A DNA stretch of 64,000 bases, from positions 620,001 to 684,000 of the forward strand of contig NZ_JACIFP010000001.1 in assembly GCF_014197435.1 (NCBI RefSeq), written 5' to 3'. The stretch comes from Gordonia humi (GTDB lineage: Bacteria; Actinomycetota; Actinomycetes; Mycobacteriales; Mycobacteriaceae). The notes below the pieces were generated by a model, which was given only the letters and a program-made list of their open reading frames with translations, did no database searches and had not been told where the DNA came from. Both the position numbers and the translations under genes were made by a program. Within the stretch, counting starts at the first letter, position 1. The number at the start of each line of letters is the position of its first letter. This document shows positions 48,246 to 56,825 of this stretch, piece by piece.

Positions 48246-49277
48246 CTACTTGCCCAAGAACTCGCCGAGTTGCTGGACCATGAGGTTGGCGCCGATCGGG
48301 CCGAGGCCGAGGAACCAGACACCGTCGTCGACGCGGAACGCCTTGCCGTTCTGCACGCCGGACAGCTGCTTCCAGCCGGGGCCGTTGATGACTGCCGACT
48401 CGCCGGTCACCGCGGGCTGGCCGTAACTGGAGTAGAAGATGTAGTCGCCATTGGCCTCGGCGATGTTCTCCGGCGAGATCTCGACGGCGAGCTCGTCGAC
48501 GTCCTGGATCTCGGGGCGGGCCAGACCGGCGTCCTTGAGGACGACGCCGGCGAACGACTTGTTCGCGTACAGCCGCAGCTTGTTCGGCATGAAGCGGACC
48601 AGCGAGATCGTAGTGGCCGGGTCGACCTTCTCCTTGAGCGCCTTGGCGTTGTCGGAGTATTCGTTGAGGATCTTCACCGCTTCGTTCTCCTTGCCGAGCG
48701 CGTCGGCGGCGAGCAGGAAGTTCTCCTTCCACGGGAAGCCCGGGCGGATCGACAGCACGGTCGGCGCAACGGTGCTGAGCTGGTCGTACAGCTTGTCCAC
48801 CCGCAGCTGGCTGCCGAGGATCAGATCCGGCTTGAGAGTCGCGATCTTCTCGATGTTGAGGTCGTTGATCGTGCCGACCACCTCGACGCCCTTCACCTTG
48901 TCGGCAAGATACGCGGGGACCGGGTCGGCGCCTTCGGTCTCGACCATGCCGACCGGGGTGATGCCGAGGGCGAGGACGTCGTCGAGTTCTCCGGTGTCGA
49001 GGACGACGACGCGCTCGGGCGCTTCCTTCAGCTCCGTGGTGCCCGCGGCGTGCTTGATCGTGCGGGGGAACACACCCGGCTCCGCATCGCTGCCGAGTTT
49101 CGCGGTCTCCGCGTCGGCCGTGCCGAATCGCTCGCCGTGCAGATCGACGTCGGTGTTACCGGTGCCGGTGTCGGCGCTGCTGTCGTCAGACGAGCAGGCG
49201 GGGACGGCGACCGCCAGCCCCGCAATCATCAAGATCGCCGCCATACGGCGGAAACGTCCAGGCCTGGCCATGCCCAC
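48246..49277 (-). CDS. iron-siderophore ABC transporter substrate-binding lipoprotein
   Basis: 343 residues. Lipoprotein signal MAAILMIAGLAVAVPACSSD with the lipobox Cys near residue 28. FecB/FepB fold features: APERVVVLDTGELDDVLALG, PDLILGSQLRVDKLYDQLST, VAPTVLSIRPG and VRFMPNKLRLYANKSFAGVV. It captures a ferric siderophore outside the membrane for an ABC importer, whose permease and ATPase genes are not in the window. A possible IdeR box lies upstream. An inner ATG two codons on is also possible. Confidence 0.9.
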   Translation of the reverse strand: MGMARPGRFRRMAAILMIAGLAVAVPACSSDDSSADTGTGNTDVDLHGERFGTADAETAKLGSDAEPGVFPRTIKHAAGTTELKEAPERVVVLDTGELDDVLALGITPVGMVETEGADPVPAYLADKVKGVEVVGTINDLNIEKIATLKPDLILGSQLRVDKLYDQLSTVAPTVLSIRPGFPWKENFLLAADALGKENEAVKILNEYSDNAKALKEKVDPATTISLVRFMPNKLRLYANKSFAGVVLKDAGLARPEIQDVDELAVEISPENIAEANGDYIFYSSYGQPAVTGESAVINGPGWKQLSGVQNGKAFRVDDGVWFLGLGPIGANLMVQQLGEFLGK

Positions 49278-49299
49278 TTCTTTCTCGGGAGGGAATCAC

Positions 49300-49318
49300 T
49301 TTGGAAAGCCTCACATTA
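49300..49318 (-). promoter_or_regulatory. possible IdeR/DtxR iron box
   Basis: On the minus strand TAATGTGAGGCTTTCCAAA matches the 19-bp consensus TTAGGTTAGGCTAACCTAA at about 13 positions, including the AGGCT core. It is 23 bases upstream of the siderophore-binding gene, where an iron repressor would act. Confidence 0.5.
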
Positions 49319-49386
49319 GCAAGGGCAGGACAGCCTATATAACTGTCCCGCCGTCGCCTACGACACGCACTCCGGTCGATCGACCG

Positions 49387-50940
49387 TCAGCCGCCGTCCG
49401 ATGACGCTCGAAGTCGGTCCTTGCGGATCTTTCCGGTCGCGGTCTTCGGGAGATCGGTGAAGACCACTTCCCGCGGAACCTTGTACCCGGCGAGAACTTT
49501 GCGCACATGCGCTCGAAGTCCGTCGACATCCGGCTGAGCATCGGCCCGCAACTCGACGTAGGCCACCGGAACCTCACCCCATTTCTCGTCGGGCCGTCCG
49601 ATCAATGCCGACTGGACGACGTCCGGGTGCGAGTCGAGGACTCTCTCCACCTCGACCGATGCGATGTTCTCCCCACCCGAGATGATGACGTCCTTTGCTC
49701 GGTCGGCGATCTCGACGTACCCGTCGGGGTGCATCACCGCCAGATCCCCGGTGCGCAGCCACCCGTCGACCGTCGTCGACGCCACTGTCGCCGCACGATC
49801 CCGGTAGTAGCCGAGCATCACGTTGTTTCCTCGGACCACGAGTTCCCCGATCGTGCTCGCATCGCCCGGGATGTCGTTGCCCGACGCGTCGACGACACGC
49901 GCGGCCGTGGCCGAGATGTTGCCGATCCCTTGGCGCGCCTTGAGCTTTGCGATCTCGACGGGATCTAGCGCATTCCAGTCCGGTTGCCACTGGTTGACGA
50001 TGACGGGTCCGAAGGTCTCGGTCATGCCGTAGAGGTGCTCGACGTCGAATCCGAGTCCGGCCATGCGCTCGAGCAGTGTCGGAGACGGAGGCGCCCCGCC
50101 GGTCTGCACCGACACCCGCTTCGACAGCCCGGTCGCGGCACTGCTCTCCGCGAGCATGGTGAGGACCGTCGGTGCAGCACTGAAGTGCGTGATCCCCTCG
50201 GTGTGAAGTAGGTGCCAGATCTCGAGGGGGTCGATGGCACGCAGACAGACATTGGTTCCTCCCGCCGCGGCGACCGCCCAGGTGAACGACCACCCGCAGC
50301 AGTGGAACATCGGCAGAGTCCACAGATATCTCGATCCGGGTTCCAGACGCGCGTGGTAGGCCATCGCCAGCGCTTGAAGGTACGCGCCGCGGTGGTGGTA
50401 CATCACGCCTTTCGGACGCCCCGTGGTGCCCGATGTGTAGTTGATCGCCAACAGTCCGCGCTCATCGATGGACGGTGCCACCGGAACGTCCTCCCCGATC
50501 AAGTTCTCATACGCCGGGCCTTCGACGATGGATTCGATGCCGACGTCAGCCGCGACCTCCCCCGCCGTGACCGCGAGTTCGGCGGTCGCGATCATCAGAG
50601 TCGCCCCGGAATGCTCGACGATGTAGGCCAGCTCCGCGACGGACTGCCTCGTGTTCAGCGGAACGAGAACGGCCCCGGCGGCCGGGACCGCGGTGTGCAG
50701 CTCCAGCATGAGGTGACTGTTGGAGCACAGCACGGCGACCCGGTCGCCCGGTCGCACCCCCGACCTCGCGAGGCCGCCGCGGAGTCGCTCCACGCGGTCG
50801 GCGAACTCGGCATAGGTGAACTGCCGGTCACCGTCGACGACCGCGATCCGCCCGGCGAAGACCCGCGCCGCACGGGACAGGAACGCCGTCGGCGTGAGCT
50901 CGGCGAATGCGAACTCCCCGGCGAGTTCAGACGTCGGCAT
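49387..50940 (-). CDS. AMP-dependent acyl-CoA synthetase
   Basis: 517 residues from MPTSELAGEFAFAELTPTAF; the frame to 51090 is not used because the chosen ATG gives the family N-terminus. ANL motifs: A3 INYTSGTTGRPKGVMYHHRG, A5 VEHLYGMTETFGPVIVNQWQ, A7/A8 WLRTGDLAVMHPDGYVEIAD and RAKDVIISGGENIASVEVER, and A10 PKTATGKIRKDRL with the catalytic Lys. It forms an acyl-adenylate, then acyl-CoA; the chain is unknown. It is the last gene of the catabolic operon, overlapping the dehydrogenase by 14 bases. Confidence 0.93.
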   Translation of the reverse strand: MPTSELAGEFAFAELTPTAFLSRAARVFAGRIAVVDGDRQFTYAEFADRVERLRGGLARSGVRPGDRVAVLCSNSHLMLELHTAVPAAGAVLVPLNTRQSVAELAYIVEHSGATLMIATAELAVTAGEVAADVGIESIVEGPAYENLIGEDVPVAPSIDERGLLAINYTSGTTGRPKGVMYHHRGAYLQALAMAYHARLEPGSRYLWTLPMFHCCGWSFTWAVAAAGGTNVCLRAIDPLEIWHLLHTEGITHFSAAPTVLTMLAESSAATGLSKRVSVQTGGAPPSPTLLERMAGLGFDVEHLYGMTETFGPVIVNQWQPDWNALDPVEIAKLKARQGIGNISATAARVVDASGNDIPGDASTIGELVVRGNNVMLGYYRDRAATVASTTVDGWLRTGDLAVMHPDGYVEIADRAKDVIISGGENIASVEVERVLDSHPDVVQSALIGRPDEKWGEVPVAYVELRADAQPDVDGLRAHVRKVLAGYKVPREVVFTDLPKTATGKIRKDRLRASSDGG

Positions 50941-52048
50941 GTGCACCCTCGCGCTCGACGACGGCGATCGCCGCACGGATGCTGTCGGTGTCCGCGACCA
51001 CCCAGGTGTTGGCGGTATGCGGCGCGGCCGCGGCCGCGGCCGCCAGGCCGGTGAGTTCGGCATCGGTCGGATCGGCCATGCCCAGGTCACCCAGTCGGAC
51101 GGGTAGGCCCACGGCGACCAGGAACGAACGGATCCGCGCGCGAAGATCGTCGTCGTAACCCTCCAAGGCGAGCTGAACCAGAAGCCCGTACGCGACGTGG
51201 AATCCGTGTAGATACGACGAGGATCCGCGACCGGTCTGCAGACCGCGGGTCATGCAGTGGGCGATCGAGAGCCCACCGTTCTCATAACCGATCCCCGACT
51301 GCAGCACCACGGCTTCGATCACCGCTTCGAACGCCTGTCCGGGAATGCCCCGGGCCGCCTGGCTGACCGCGTCCTCGCCGTACCGCAGGATCGTGTCGGC
51401 ACAGCCGCTCGCCACGATCTCGCCGATCGCCAGCGGGCGCGTGCCCTGAGTGGTCAGCCCGGTCCCGCGGCCGCAGGCGTGCGCTTCGAACCGTTTCGAC
51501 AGTGCATCGCCGATCCCGGCGATCAGGAACTTCGTAGGCGCGGACGCGATCAGCGCGGTGTCGACGACGACCGACGCCGGATTGTCGGCCATCCGTCCGA
51601 GTTCACTGAGGGTTCCGGTCTCGTCGTACATCGCATAGATCGCGGCGGTCGGGCCGTCGTTCGACGCGATGGTGGGAACCGAGACGAACGGCGCACCGAC
51701 CAAGTCGGCGACTCCCTTCGCCACATCGATCGTCGCACCTCCTCCGACGCCGACCACGACATCGGTGTCCGCGGGCGCCCGCCGATAAGCCCCGACGATA
51801 CGGTCGCGTGTCACCGTGCTCGCGGCGAGATCGATCAGTGTCGGCCGGACGTCCGCCGAAATCAGGCTGTCGTGCAGGCGCGGCGAGATCAGGTCGGACA
51901 CTCCGGCGTCGACGTATACGGTCGGCGTCCGGCCGTGCCGGGCCGTCTCGGCGCCGACCGTGTCGAGCGCGCCCGCGCCCTGCAGATACCGTCGGGGCGC
52001 GGCGAACGTCCGGATCGCCGCGGTCGCCGGAGCCTGCGCGGTACTCAC
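50927..52048 (-). CDS. iron-type alcohol dehydrogenase, glycerol dehydrogenase-like
   Basis: About 373 residues from a GTG at 52048 that overlaps the upstream stop (GTGA); an ATG four codons earlier (52060) is the alternative. GldA-family motifs: DTDVVVGVGGGATIDVAKGV (nucleotide binding), VSVPTIASNDGPTAAIYAMY, AGIGDALSKRFEAHACGRGT (metal Asp), GLSIAHCMTRGLQ and SYLHGFHVAYGLLVQLALEG (metal His residues). It oxidises a polyol or hydroxy compound with NAD. In this operon it probably makes or uses a ketose-like intermediate. Confidence 0.9.
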   Translation of the reverse strand: MSTAQAPATAAIRTFAAPRRYLQGAGALDTVGAETARHGRTPTVYVDAGVSDLISPRLHDSLISADVRPTLIDLAASTVTRDRIVGAYRRAPADTDVVVGVGGGATIDVAKGVADLVGAPFVSVPTIASNDGPTAAIYAMYDETGTLSELGRMADNPASVVVDTALIASAPTKFLIAGIGDALSKRFEAHACGRGTGLTTQGTRPLAIGEIVASGCADTILRYGEDAVSQAARGIPGQAFEAVIEAVVLQSGIGYENGGLSIAHCMTRGLQTGRGSSSYLHGFHVAYGLLVQLALEGYDDDLRARIRSFLVAVGLPVRLGDLGMADPTDAELTGLAAAAAAAPHTANTWVVADTDSIRAAIAVVEREGAHADV

Positions 52049-53034
52049 GCGAACTCCCATCGGTTGCTGATCACTGCTTCGGTGATGGCCGCATCGTCGA
52101 GCCCGAACCGCGCTTCGTTGTACGCCTGCGAACCGCACGGGTGGAATCGGTCGCCGAGGCCGATCCGCAGTACCGGCACGTGGATCCCCGCATCGTGGAG
52201 TGTCTCGACGACCGCCGACCCGAGTCCGCCGACGCGCAGACCGTTCTCCACCACGACGACGCGTCCCACCGCGGACGCCGTCTCGCAGATTGCCTCCGTG
52301 TCGAGCGGCTTGATCGTCGGAACGTGCAGCACCGCAGCGGAGACACCCTGTGCGGCCGCCGCATCGGCGGCCGTGAGCGCCCGCTCGGTCATGAATCCGG
52401 TGCCGATAACGGCGACGTCGTGGCCAGGTCGAAGCAGCCGCGCCTTACCGATCTCGAACTGGAAGCCGTCCTCATCGAAGACCACCGGAACCTTGCCTCG
52501 CAGATTTCGGATGTAGAAGGTCCCGTCGGTCTCCGCAGCGGTCCGCACCACGTGACGCAACTCCACCGCGTCACAGGGATCGATCACCGTGATGTCCGGG
52601 ATCGATCGAAGGACGACGAGATCTTCGAGCGACTGGTGGGTGGCACCGTACGGGTTCACCAGACCGGGTGAGCCGGCCAGAATCTTCACATTCGCCTTGC
52701 TGTGCGCGCACGAGACGGCGATGAAGTCGAGGGCGCGCCGAGTCAGGAACGCGGCGTACGTCGCACAAAACGCGACCTTGCCGACCTTCGCCAAACCCGC
52801 CGCCATCGTGACCGCGTCCTGTTCGGCCATGCCCGCGTTGAAGTAGCGATGCGGGAAGCGGTCGCGGAACGGAATGATGTCGGAGAACTTCGACATGTCG
52901 GCGCTGAGTCCGACGATGCGTTCGTCGATCTCGCCGAGACGAGCGAGCTCCGTGCCGAACGGTGCCACCTCGTACGGTCCGTCGATGTCGGCGATCTCTC
53001 CCATGCCGCCTGCGCGGTCGTCGAGCTTAGCCAC
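52045..53034 (-). CDS. transketolase, C-terminal (pyrimidine/Pyr) subunit
   Basis: 329 residues from a GTG overlapping the upstream stop by eight bases. Features: ELARLGEIDERIVGLSADMS, FPHRYFNAGMAEQDAVTMAA (catalytic Glu contacting ThDP), VSCAHSKANVKILAGSPGLV and the transketolase C domain VGRVVVVENGLRVGGLGSAV. It pairs with the N-terminal half encoded just upstream to form one active enzyme moving two-carbon ketol units. Split transketolases are common in dedicated catabolic operons. Confidence 0.93.
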   Translation of the reverse strand: MAKLDDRAGGMGEIADIDGPYEVAPFGTELARLGEIDERIVGLSADMSKFSDIIPFRDRFPHRYFNAGMAEQDAVTMAAGLAKVGKVAFCATYAAFLTRRALDFIAVSCAHSKANVKILAGSPGLVNPYGATHQSLEDLVVLRSIPDITVIDPCDAVELRHVVRTAAETDGTFYIRNLRGKVPVVFDEDGFQFEIGKARLLRPGHDVAVIGTGFMTERALTAADAAAAQGVSAAVLHVPTIKPLDTEAICETASAVGRVVVVENGLRVGGLGSAVVETLHDAGIHVPVLRIGLGDRFHPCGSQAYNEARFGLDDAAITEAVISNRWEFA

Positions 53035-53863
53035 GGTTCTCCTCCAGCTCCGCGATGAGGTTCTGCCATTCGGCGTCCCCGATACGTACGAAATGCGCCC
53101 GGTCGCGTGCGACGATGGTCGGCACACCGGTGCCGGGCGTGGTGCGCGCGATGAGCACCCGTGGCGTGTCGTCCGGCCGCACCGCGAGGCGGTCGAACGC
53201 CTCCACGATCTGCTCGATCGAGTTGCCGTCCACTTCTTCGACCGCCCAGCCGAATGCGCGCCACTTGGCGGCGATCGGCTCCATGTCGAGGACCATCGGA
53301 CCGTCGGCCTGAATGCCGTTGGCGTCGACGACGGCGGTCAGGTTGCCGACGCCGAAGCTGGCGGCCGCCATGGCGGCCTCCCAGGTGGAGCCCTCCTGCA
53401 GCTCGCCGTCCGACAGTTCGCAGATGATCCGCTGGTCGCCGCCGTCCAGGCGCAGACCGAGCGCCATGCCGACCGCCTGGCCGAGGCCGTGGCCGAGCGA
53501 GCCGCCGGTGATCTCGACGCCTGGCGTCTCGTCGAACGTGCTCATCGGAAGCTCGCTGCCGTTGAGTCCGTATGTCGCGAGAAGCTCGTCGTCGAGTATC
53601 CCGAGTTCGCCGAGGACCGCGTAGAGCGCGATCGAGTAGTGGCCGGTGGACATCAGGAAACGGTCGCGGCCGATCCATTCGGGGTTCGCCGGATCGAAAC
53701 GCAGCTGACGGAAGTAGATCACTGCGAGGACGTCCGCTATGCCCAGGCCCTGTGCGATGTATCCCTCCCCCTTGTCCGCGGCCATCGTCATCATGCGTTC
53801 ACGCAGGCGGTAGGCCGTATCGGCCAGCTTCTGGACCGTCGGCGCCACGTGGGTGGTCGTCAT
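53027..53863 (-). CDS. transketolase, N-terminal (PP) subunit
   Basis: About 278 residues from MTTTHVAPTVQKLADTAYRL. An earlier ATG (53905, MNSKTYSTNESSF) overlapping the SDR stop is possible, but neither has a clear ribosome site. ThDP/Mg motifs: DRFLMSTGHYSIALYAVLGE, GGSLGHGLGQAVGMALGLRL and CELSDGELQEGSTWEAAMAA, then NLTAVVDANGIQADGPM. It supplies the diphosphate-binding half of the transketolase completed by the downstream gene. Confidence 0.92.
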   Translation of the reverse strand: MTTTHVAPTVQKLADTAYRLRERMMTMAADKGEGYIAQGLGIADVLAVIYFRQLRFDPANPEWIGRDRFLMSTGHYSIALYAVLGELGILDDELLATYGLNGSELPMSTFDETPGVEITGGSLGHGLGQAVGMALGLRLDGGDQRIICELSDGELQEGSTWEAAMAAASFGVGNLTAVVDANGIQADGPMVLDMEPIAAKWRAFGWAVEEVDGNSIEQIVEAFDRLAVRPDDTPRVLIARTTPGTGVPTIVARDRAHFVRIGDAEWQNLIAELEENRG

Positions 53864-53894
53864 TTCGAAACTGCTCTCATTCGTCGAGTAGGTC

Positions 53895-54650
53895 TTACTG
53901 TTCATTGTGGAAAGTGCCGTCGACGGTGATTCCTCCGTCGACGCACAAGACGGTGCCGGTGACGAACGACGCGTCACTCGACGCCAGGAACGACGCCGAC
54001 GATGCGATCTCGTCGGGTCGCCCGAGTCGCCGCAGCGGGGTCCGCTGTAGGAGACGGTCGCCGTCGAGCACGCCGGTCTCGATGCCCGAACGTGTCATGG
54101 CGGTGTCCATGTATCCGGGAGCGATCGCGTTGACCCGGATGCCGTCGGGTCCCCACTCGGCAGCCAATGTCCTGGTCATACCCGTGATCCCCGACTTCGC
54201 GGCGGTGTACGCCAGGCGCATCGGAAGGCCGAGCGTCGAGCCCACCGATGCGAGGTTGATCACCGACGCCGAGTCGGATGAGGAGAGCAGTCGGTGCGCC
54301 TGACGCGAACAACGCATGGTTCCGCCGAGGTGCACGTCGATCTCTCGGGTCCACACCGCCGAGTCCACGTCGTGGGACGCGGTTCGCGAGATGATGCCCG
54401 CATTGTTGACCAGGACGTCGAGCCTGCCCAGCTCGTCCTCGATCCAGGTGATCGTCTTCTCGACCGACGCGTCGTCGGTGACGTCCAGCACGTGTGCGCG
54501 GCCGTCGATCTCCTGTGCTGACTCGGTGACGGACGACACCGCGAGGTCGGCCAAGACGACAGTGAGACCGTCCTCGGCGAGCCGCCGCCCGATCGCGAAG
54601 CCCAGACCTCGCGCTCCGCCCGTGACGAGTGCGACCCGGCCGTCTCTCAT
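53895..54650 (-). CDS. short-chain dehydrogenase/reductase
   Basis: 251 residues. Rossmann motif VALVTGGARGLGFAIGRRLA, NNAG in DVLVNNAGIISRTASHDVDS, catalytic Ser (NLASVGSTLGLP) and Tyr/Lys in RLAYTAAKSGITGMTRTLAA, then IRVNAIAPGYMDTAMTRSGI. Classical SDR acting on a sugar, polyol or hydroxy acid with NAD(P). The ATG overlaps the transporter stop (ATGA), placing it firmly in the operon. The exact substrate cannot be read from sequence. Confidence 0.92.
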   Translation of the reverse strand: MRDGRVALVTGGARGLGFAIGRRLAEDGLTVVLADLAVSSVTESAQEIDGRAHVLDVTDDASVEKTITWIEDELGRLDVLVNNAGIISRTASHDVDSAVWTREIDVHLGGTMRCSRQAHRLLSSSDSASVINLASVGSTLGLPMRLAYTAAKSGITGMTRTLAAEWGPDGIRVNAIAPGYMDTAMTRSGIETGVLDGDRLLQRTPLRRLGRPDEIASSASFLASSDASFVTGTVLCVDGGITVDGTFHNEQ

Positions 54651-56071
54651 CGGGTCGCCCTCTCGGCCGGGTCGGTGACGCCCTCGGCTTCAGCGTCGGC
54701 GTCAGTGTTCATCGGCTCCCACCGGATCACGGTGCTGACCAGGGCGCCGAGGAGCGGGACGACGACGAAGATCGTGATGGTGGTGCCGAGACCGATCGCG
54801 TCCATCAGGCGCGGGAACAGGTACAGACCGACGATTCCGCCGATCGACTGCGAGATCGACGCCAACTGCGATCCGCGGCCGCGAAGATCACTCGGATACG
54901 CCATGGCGGCCATCGTGAGTTCGGAGGCGCCCGGGCCACCCGAGTGGAAGAAGATGAACGCCGCCGGAACGATGAAGGCGAGGACGGTCGGCAGGGAGTC
55001 GACGCCGACGCCGAGGATGAAGATCATCACCGCGACGGCGAGGAAGCCGTAGCGAGCGGCACCGGTCACGCCGAGCTTGGCTGCGAACCATATCGAGGCG
55101 AGACCGCCGACGATGCCGAACAGGTTGAAGACGATCGATCCGAACGTCGCTTCTCCGAAATCGTCACCGAACAGGGACAGCGCGATGACCGGCAGATAGT
55201 AGGCCACCGCGTAGTACTGCAGGCCCTGCAGCATCGTGACCAGGTTCGCGAGGATCGTACGCGGCAGGTAGCGGCCTTCGAAGAGCGCGGACCACTTGGG
55301 CGTGTCGGTGGGAGACTCGACCACCGATCGGATCTCACCCGTCGGGAAGACCGCATCGATTCGATACATCGCCGACAGTGCGTCCTCGACTCCGTCGACG
55401 TCACCGCGGCGGGCGAGCCAGCGCGGGCTGTCCGGCATCAGGGTCCACTGAGCGACGGCCACACCGAACGCCAGAATCGCCGCCGTGACCAGACCCCAGC
55501 GCCAGATGTTCAGACCGACGTCGAACTGGTAGAGGACGAGCATGATGACCAGGGCGAACACGGTCGAGATGTACCACTGCGCCTGCCAGAAATTGAGGAG
55601 CGTGCGCCGCTTCTTGGGGAGGTTCTCCGACAAGTACGCCATCGCGACACCGAGGTCCACGCCGTATGCCGCACCGGCGATGCACCGGGCGATAACGAGG
55701 ACGGCGAACGACGGAGCGGCGGCCATGAGAAGGGCGGCGACCACGGCGATCAGTTTGGCGATGACCATGAGCCGCACCCGGCCGAAGCGGTCGGCGAGAA
55801 GACCGCAGGTGGCAGCCGTGACCAGTGTCGCGATGTAGCCGAACGCACTGACCAGACCGACGCCGTTTCCGTCCAGGTGGAGCTGTTCCTGCATCGGAGC
55901 GGTGCCGCCGCTGAGGACGGCGAGGAAGTAGGCCTCGAAGGCGATGCCCGCAAGGCCCAGCACGAGCATCGTCTTGTGGCGCCGAGTCCTGATGTCCTCG
56001 GTGTCGACGACGTTGTCGACATCGGTGACCGTCCGGAGTTCGACGCTCCGAGTGGTGATGGATTTCGTCAT
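54647..56071 (-). CDS. MFS transporter, sugar/acid porter type
   Basis: 474 residues with about 12 membrane helices. Family motifs: FGYIATLVTAATCGLLADRF GRVR (loop 2-3), ARCIAGAAYGVDLGVAMAYL SENLPKKRR (helix 4-5), MPDSPRWLARRGDVDGVEDA (as in sugar porters) and GIVGGLASIWFAAKLGVTGA. It likely imports the operon's substrate by proton symport. The N-terminal 35 residues are cytosolic. Coupled to the SDR gene by an ATGA overlap. Confidence 0.9.
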   Translation of the reverse strand: MTKSITTRSVELRTVTDVDNVVDTEDIRTRRHKTMLVLGLAGIAFEAYFLAVLSGGTAPMQEQLHLDGNGVGLVSAFGYIATLVTAATCGLLADRFGRVRLMVIAKLIAVVAALLMAAAPSFAVLVIARCIAGAAYGVDLGVAMAYLSENLPKKRRTLLNFWQAQWYISTVFALVIMLVLYQFDVGLNIWRWGLVTAAILAFGVAVAQWTLMPDSPRWLARRGDVDGVEDALSAMYRIDAVFPTGEIRSVVESPTDTPKWSALFEGRYLPRTILANLVTMLQGLQYYAVAYYLPVIALSLFGDDFGEATFGSIVFNLFGIVGGLASIWFAAKLGVTGAARYGFLAVAVMIFILGVGVDSLPTVLAFIVPAAFIFFHSGGPGASELTMAAMAYPSDLRGRGSQLASISQSIGGIVGLYLFPRLMDAIGLGTTITIFVVVPLLGALVSTVIRWEPMNTDADAEAEGVTDPAERATR

Positions 56072-56174
56072 GGGAGTTCCGTTTCAGACGGGCTCTCGTC
56101 GGGTGACGGGAGCATGACGGGATGAGGCGACGGGCTCCGAGCCCGCCACCGATGGGAGGTTTCTGCGAAGGTCG

Positions 56175-56825
56175 CTACACGGCCGTGACGATGTCCGCGA
56201 GCGACCGCGCGATCGTCGTCGGCGAGGCCGCGCTCAAACGCTCGGCACCGTAGTAGCCGTAGCCCGCGCCGATGGTTCGGGTTCCGGCCGCGGAGCCGGC
56301 TTCGACGTCGTGCGGGCCGTCGCCGACGTACCACGAGCTCACCGGATCGAGACCCGCACGTTCGAGTCCGATCTCGATGGGACGCGGATGCGGTTTACGT
56401 TCGACGCTGTCGTCAGCGGTCACCACTGTCGCGAAGTCCGATTCGGCCAGTCCGAGGAAGTCGAAGTCGGCTTCGACGCGGCTTCGACGCTTGTTCGTGA
56501 CGATGCCGACGACGATGCCGCGGTCGTTCAGCGCCGCCAACATCTGGTGAAGTCCCGGATAGACGACGCAGAACCGGTACGCGCCGGACTCGTAGTGGGC
56601 GCCGTAGGCCCGCTCGAGTTCGAGCGGATCTCCGTCGCCGGGCGCCCACTCGGCGAACAGCTCCGGAGGTCTGGGCGCCATGAGGTTGCTCGCATCCTCC
56701 AGCGGTGCGGGCAATGGCCGACCGATGTCCTGCTCGAACGTCTGCCGGTATGCCTCGATGATCGCCTGTCGTGAATCGATGAGTGTCCCATCGAGGTCGA
56801 ACAGAACGCCTTCGGTCTCGACCAT
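56175..56825 (-). CDS. HAD-family phosphatase (phosphoglycolate phosphatase-like)
   Basis: 216 residues. Motif I GVLFDLDGTLIDSRQAIIEA (nucleophile Asp), motif II GIVVGIVTNKRRSRVEADFD, motif III SVERKPHPRPIEIGLERAGL, and motif IV WYVGDGPHDVEAGSAAGTRT. It has a helical cap of subclass I. It removes phosphate from a small metabolite, perhaps a by-product or intermediate of this pathway. Its stop is about 100 bases from the transporter start and its start shares a base with the upstream gene's stop. Confidence 0.9.
   Translation of the reverse strand: MVETEGVLFDLDGTLIDSRQAIIEAYRQTFEQDIGRPLPAPLEDASNLMAPRPPELFAEWAPGDGDPLELERAYGAHYESGAYRFCVVYPGLHQMLAALNDRGIVVGIVTNKRRSRVEADFDFLGLAESDFATVVTADDSVERKPHPRPIEIGLERAGLDPVSSWYVGDGPHDVEAGSAAGTRTIGAGYGYYGAERLSAASPTTIARSLADIVTAV

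Noticed and set aside
54629..56125. Plus-strand frame of about 500 codons opposite the MFS gene
   Set aside because: Asp/Arg/Glu-rich shadow of a membrane protein; no ribosome site or motif.
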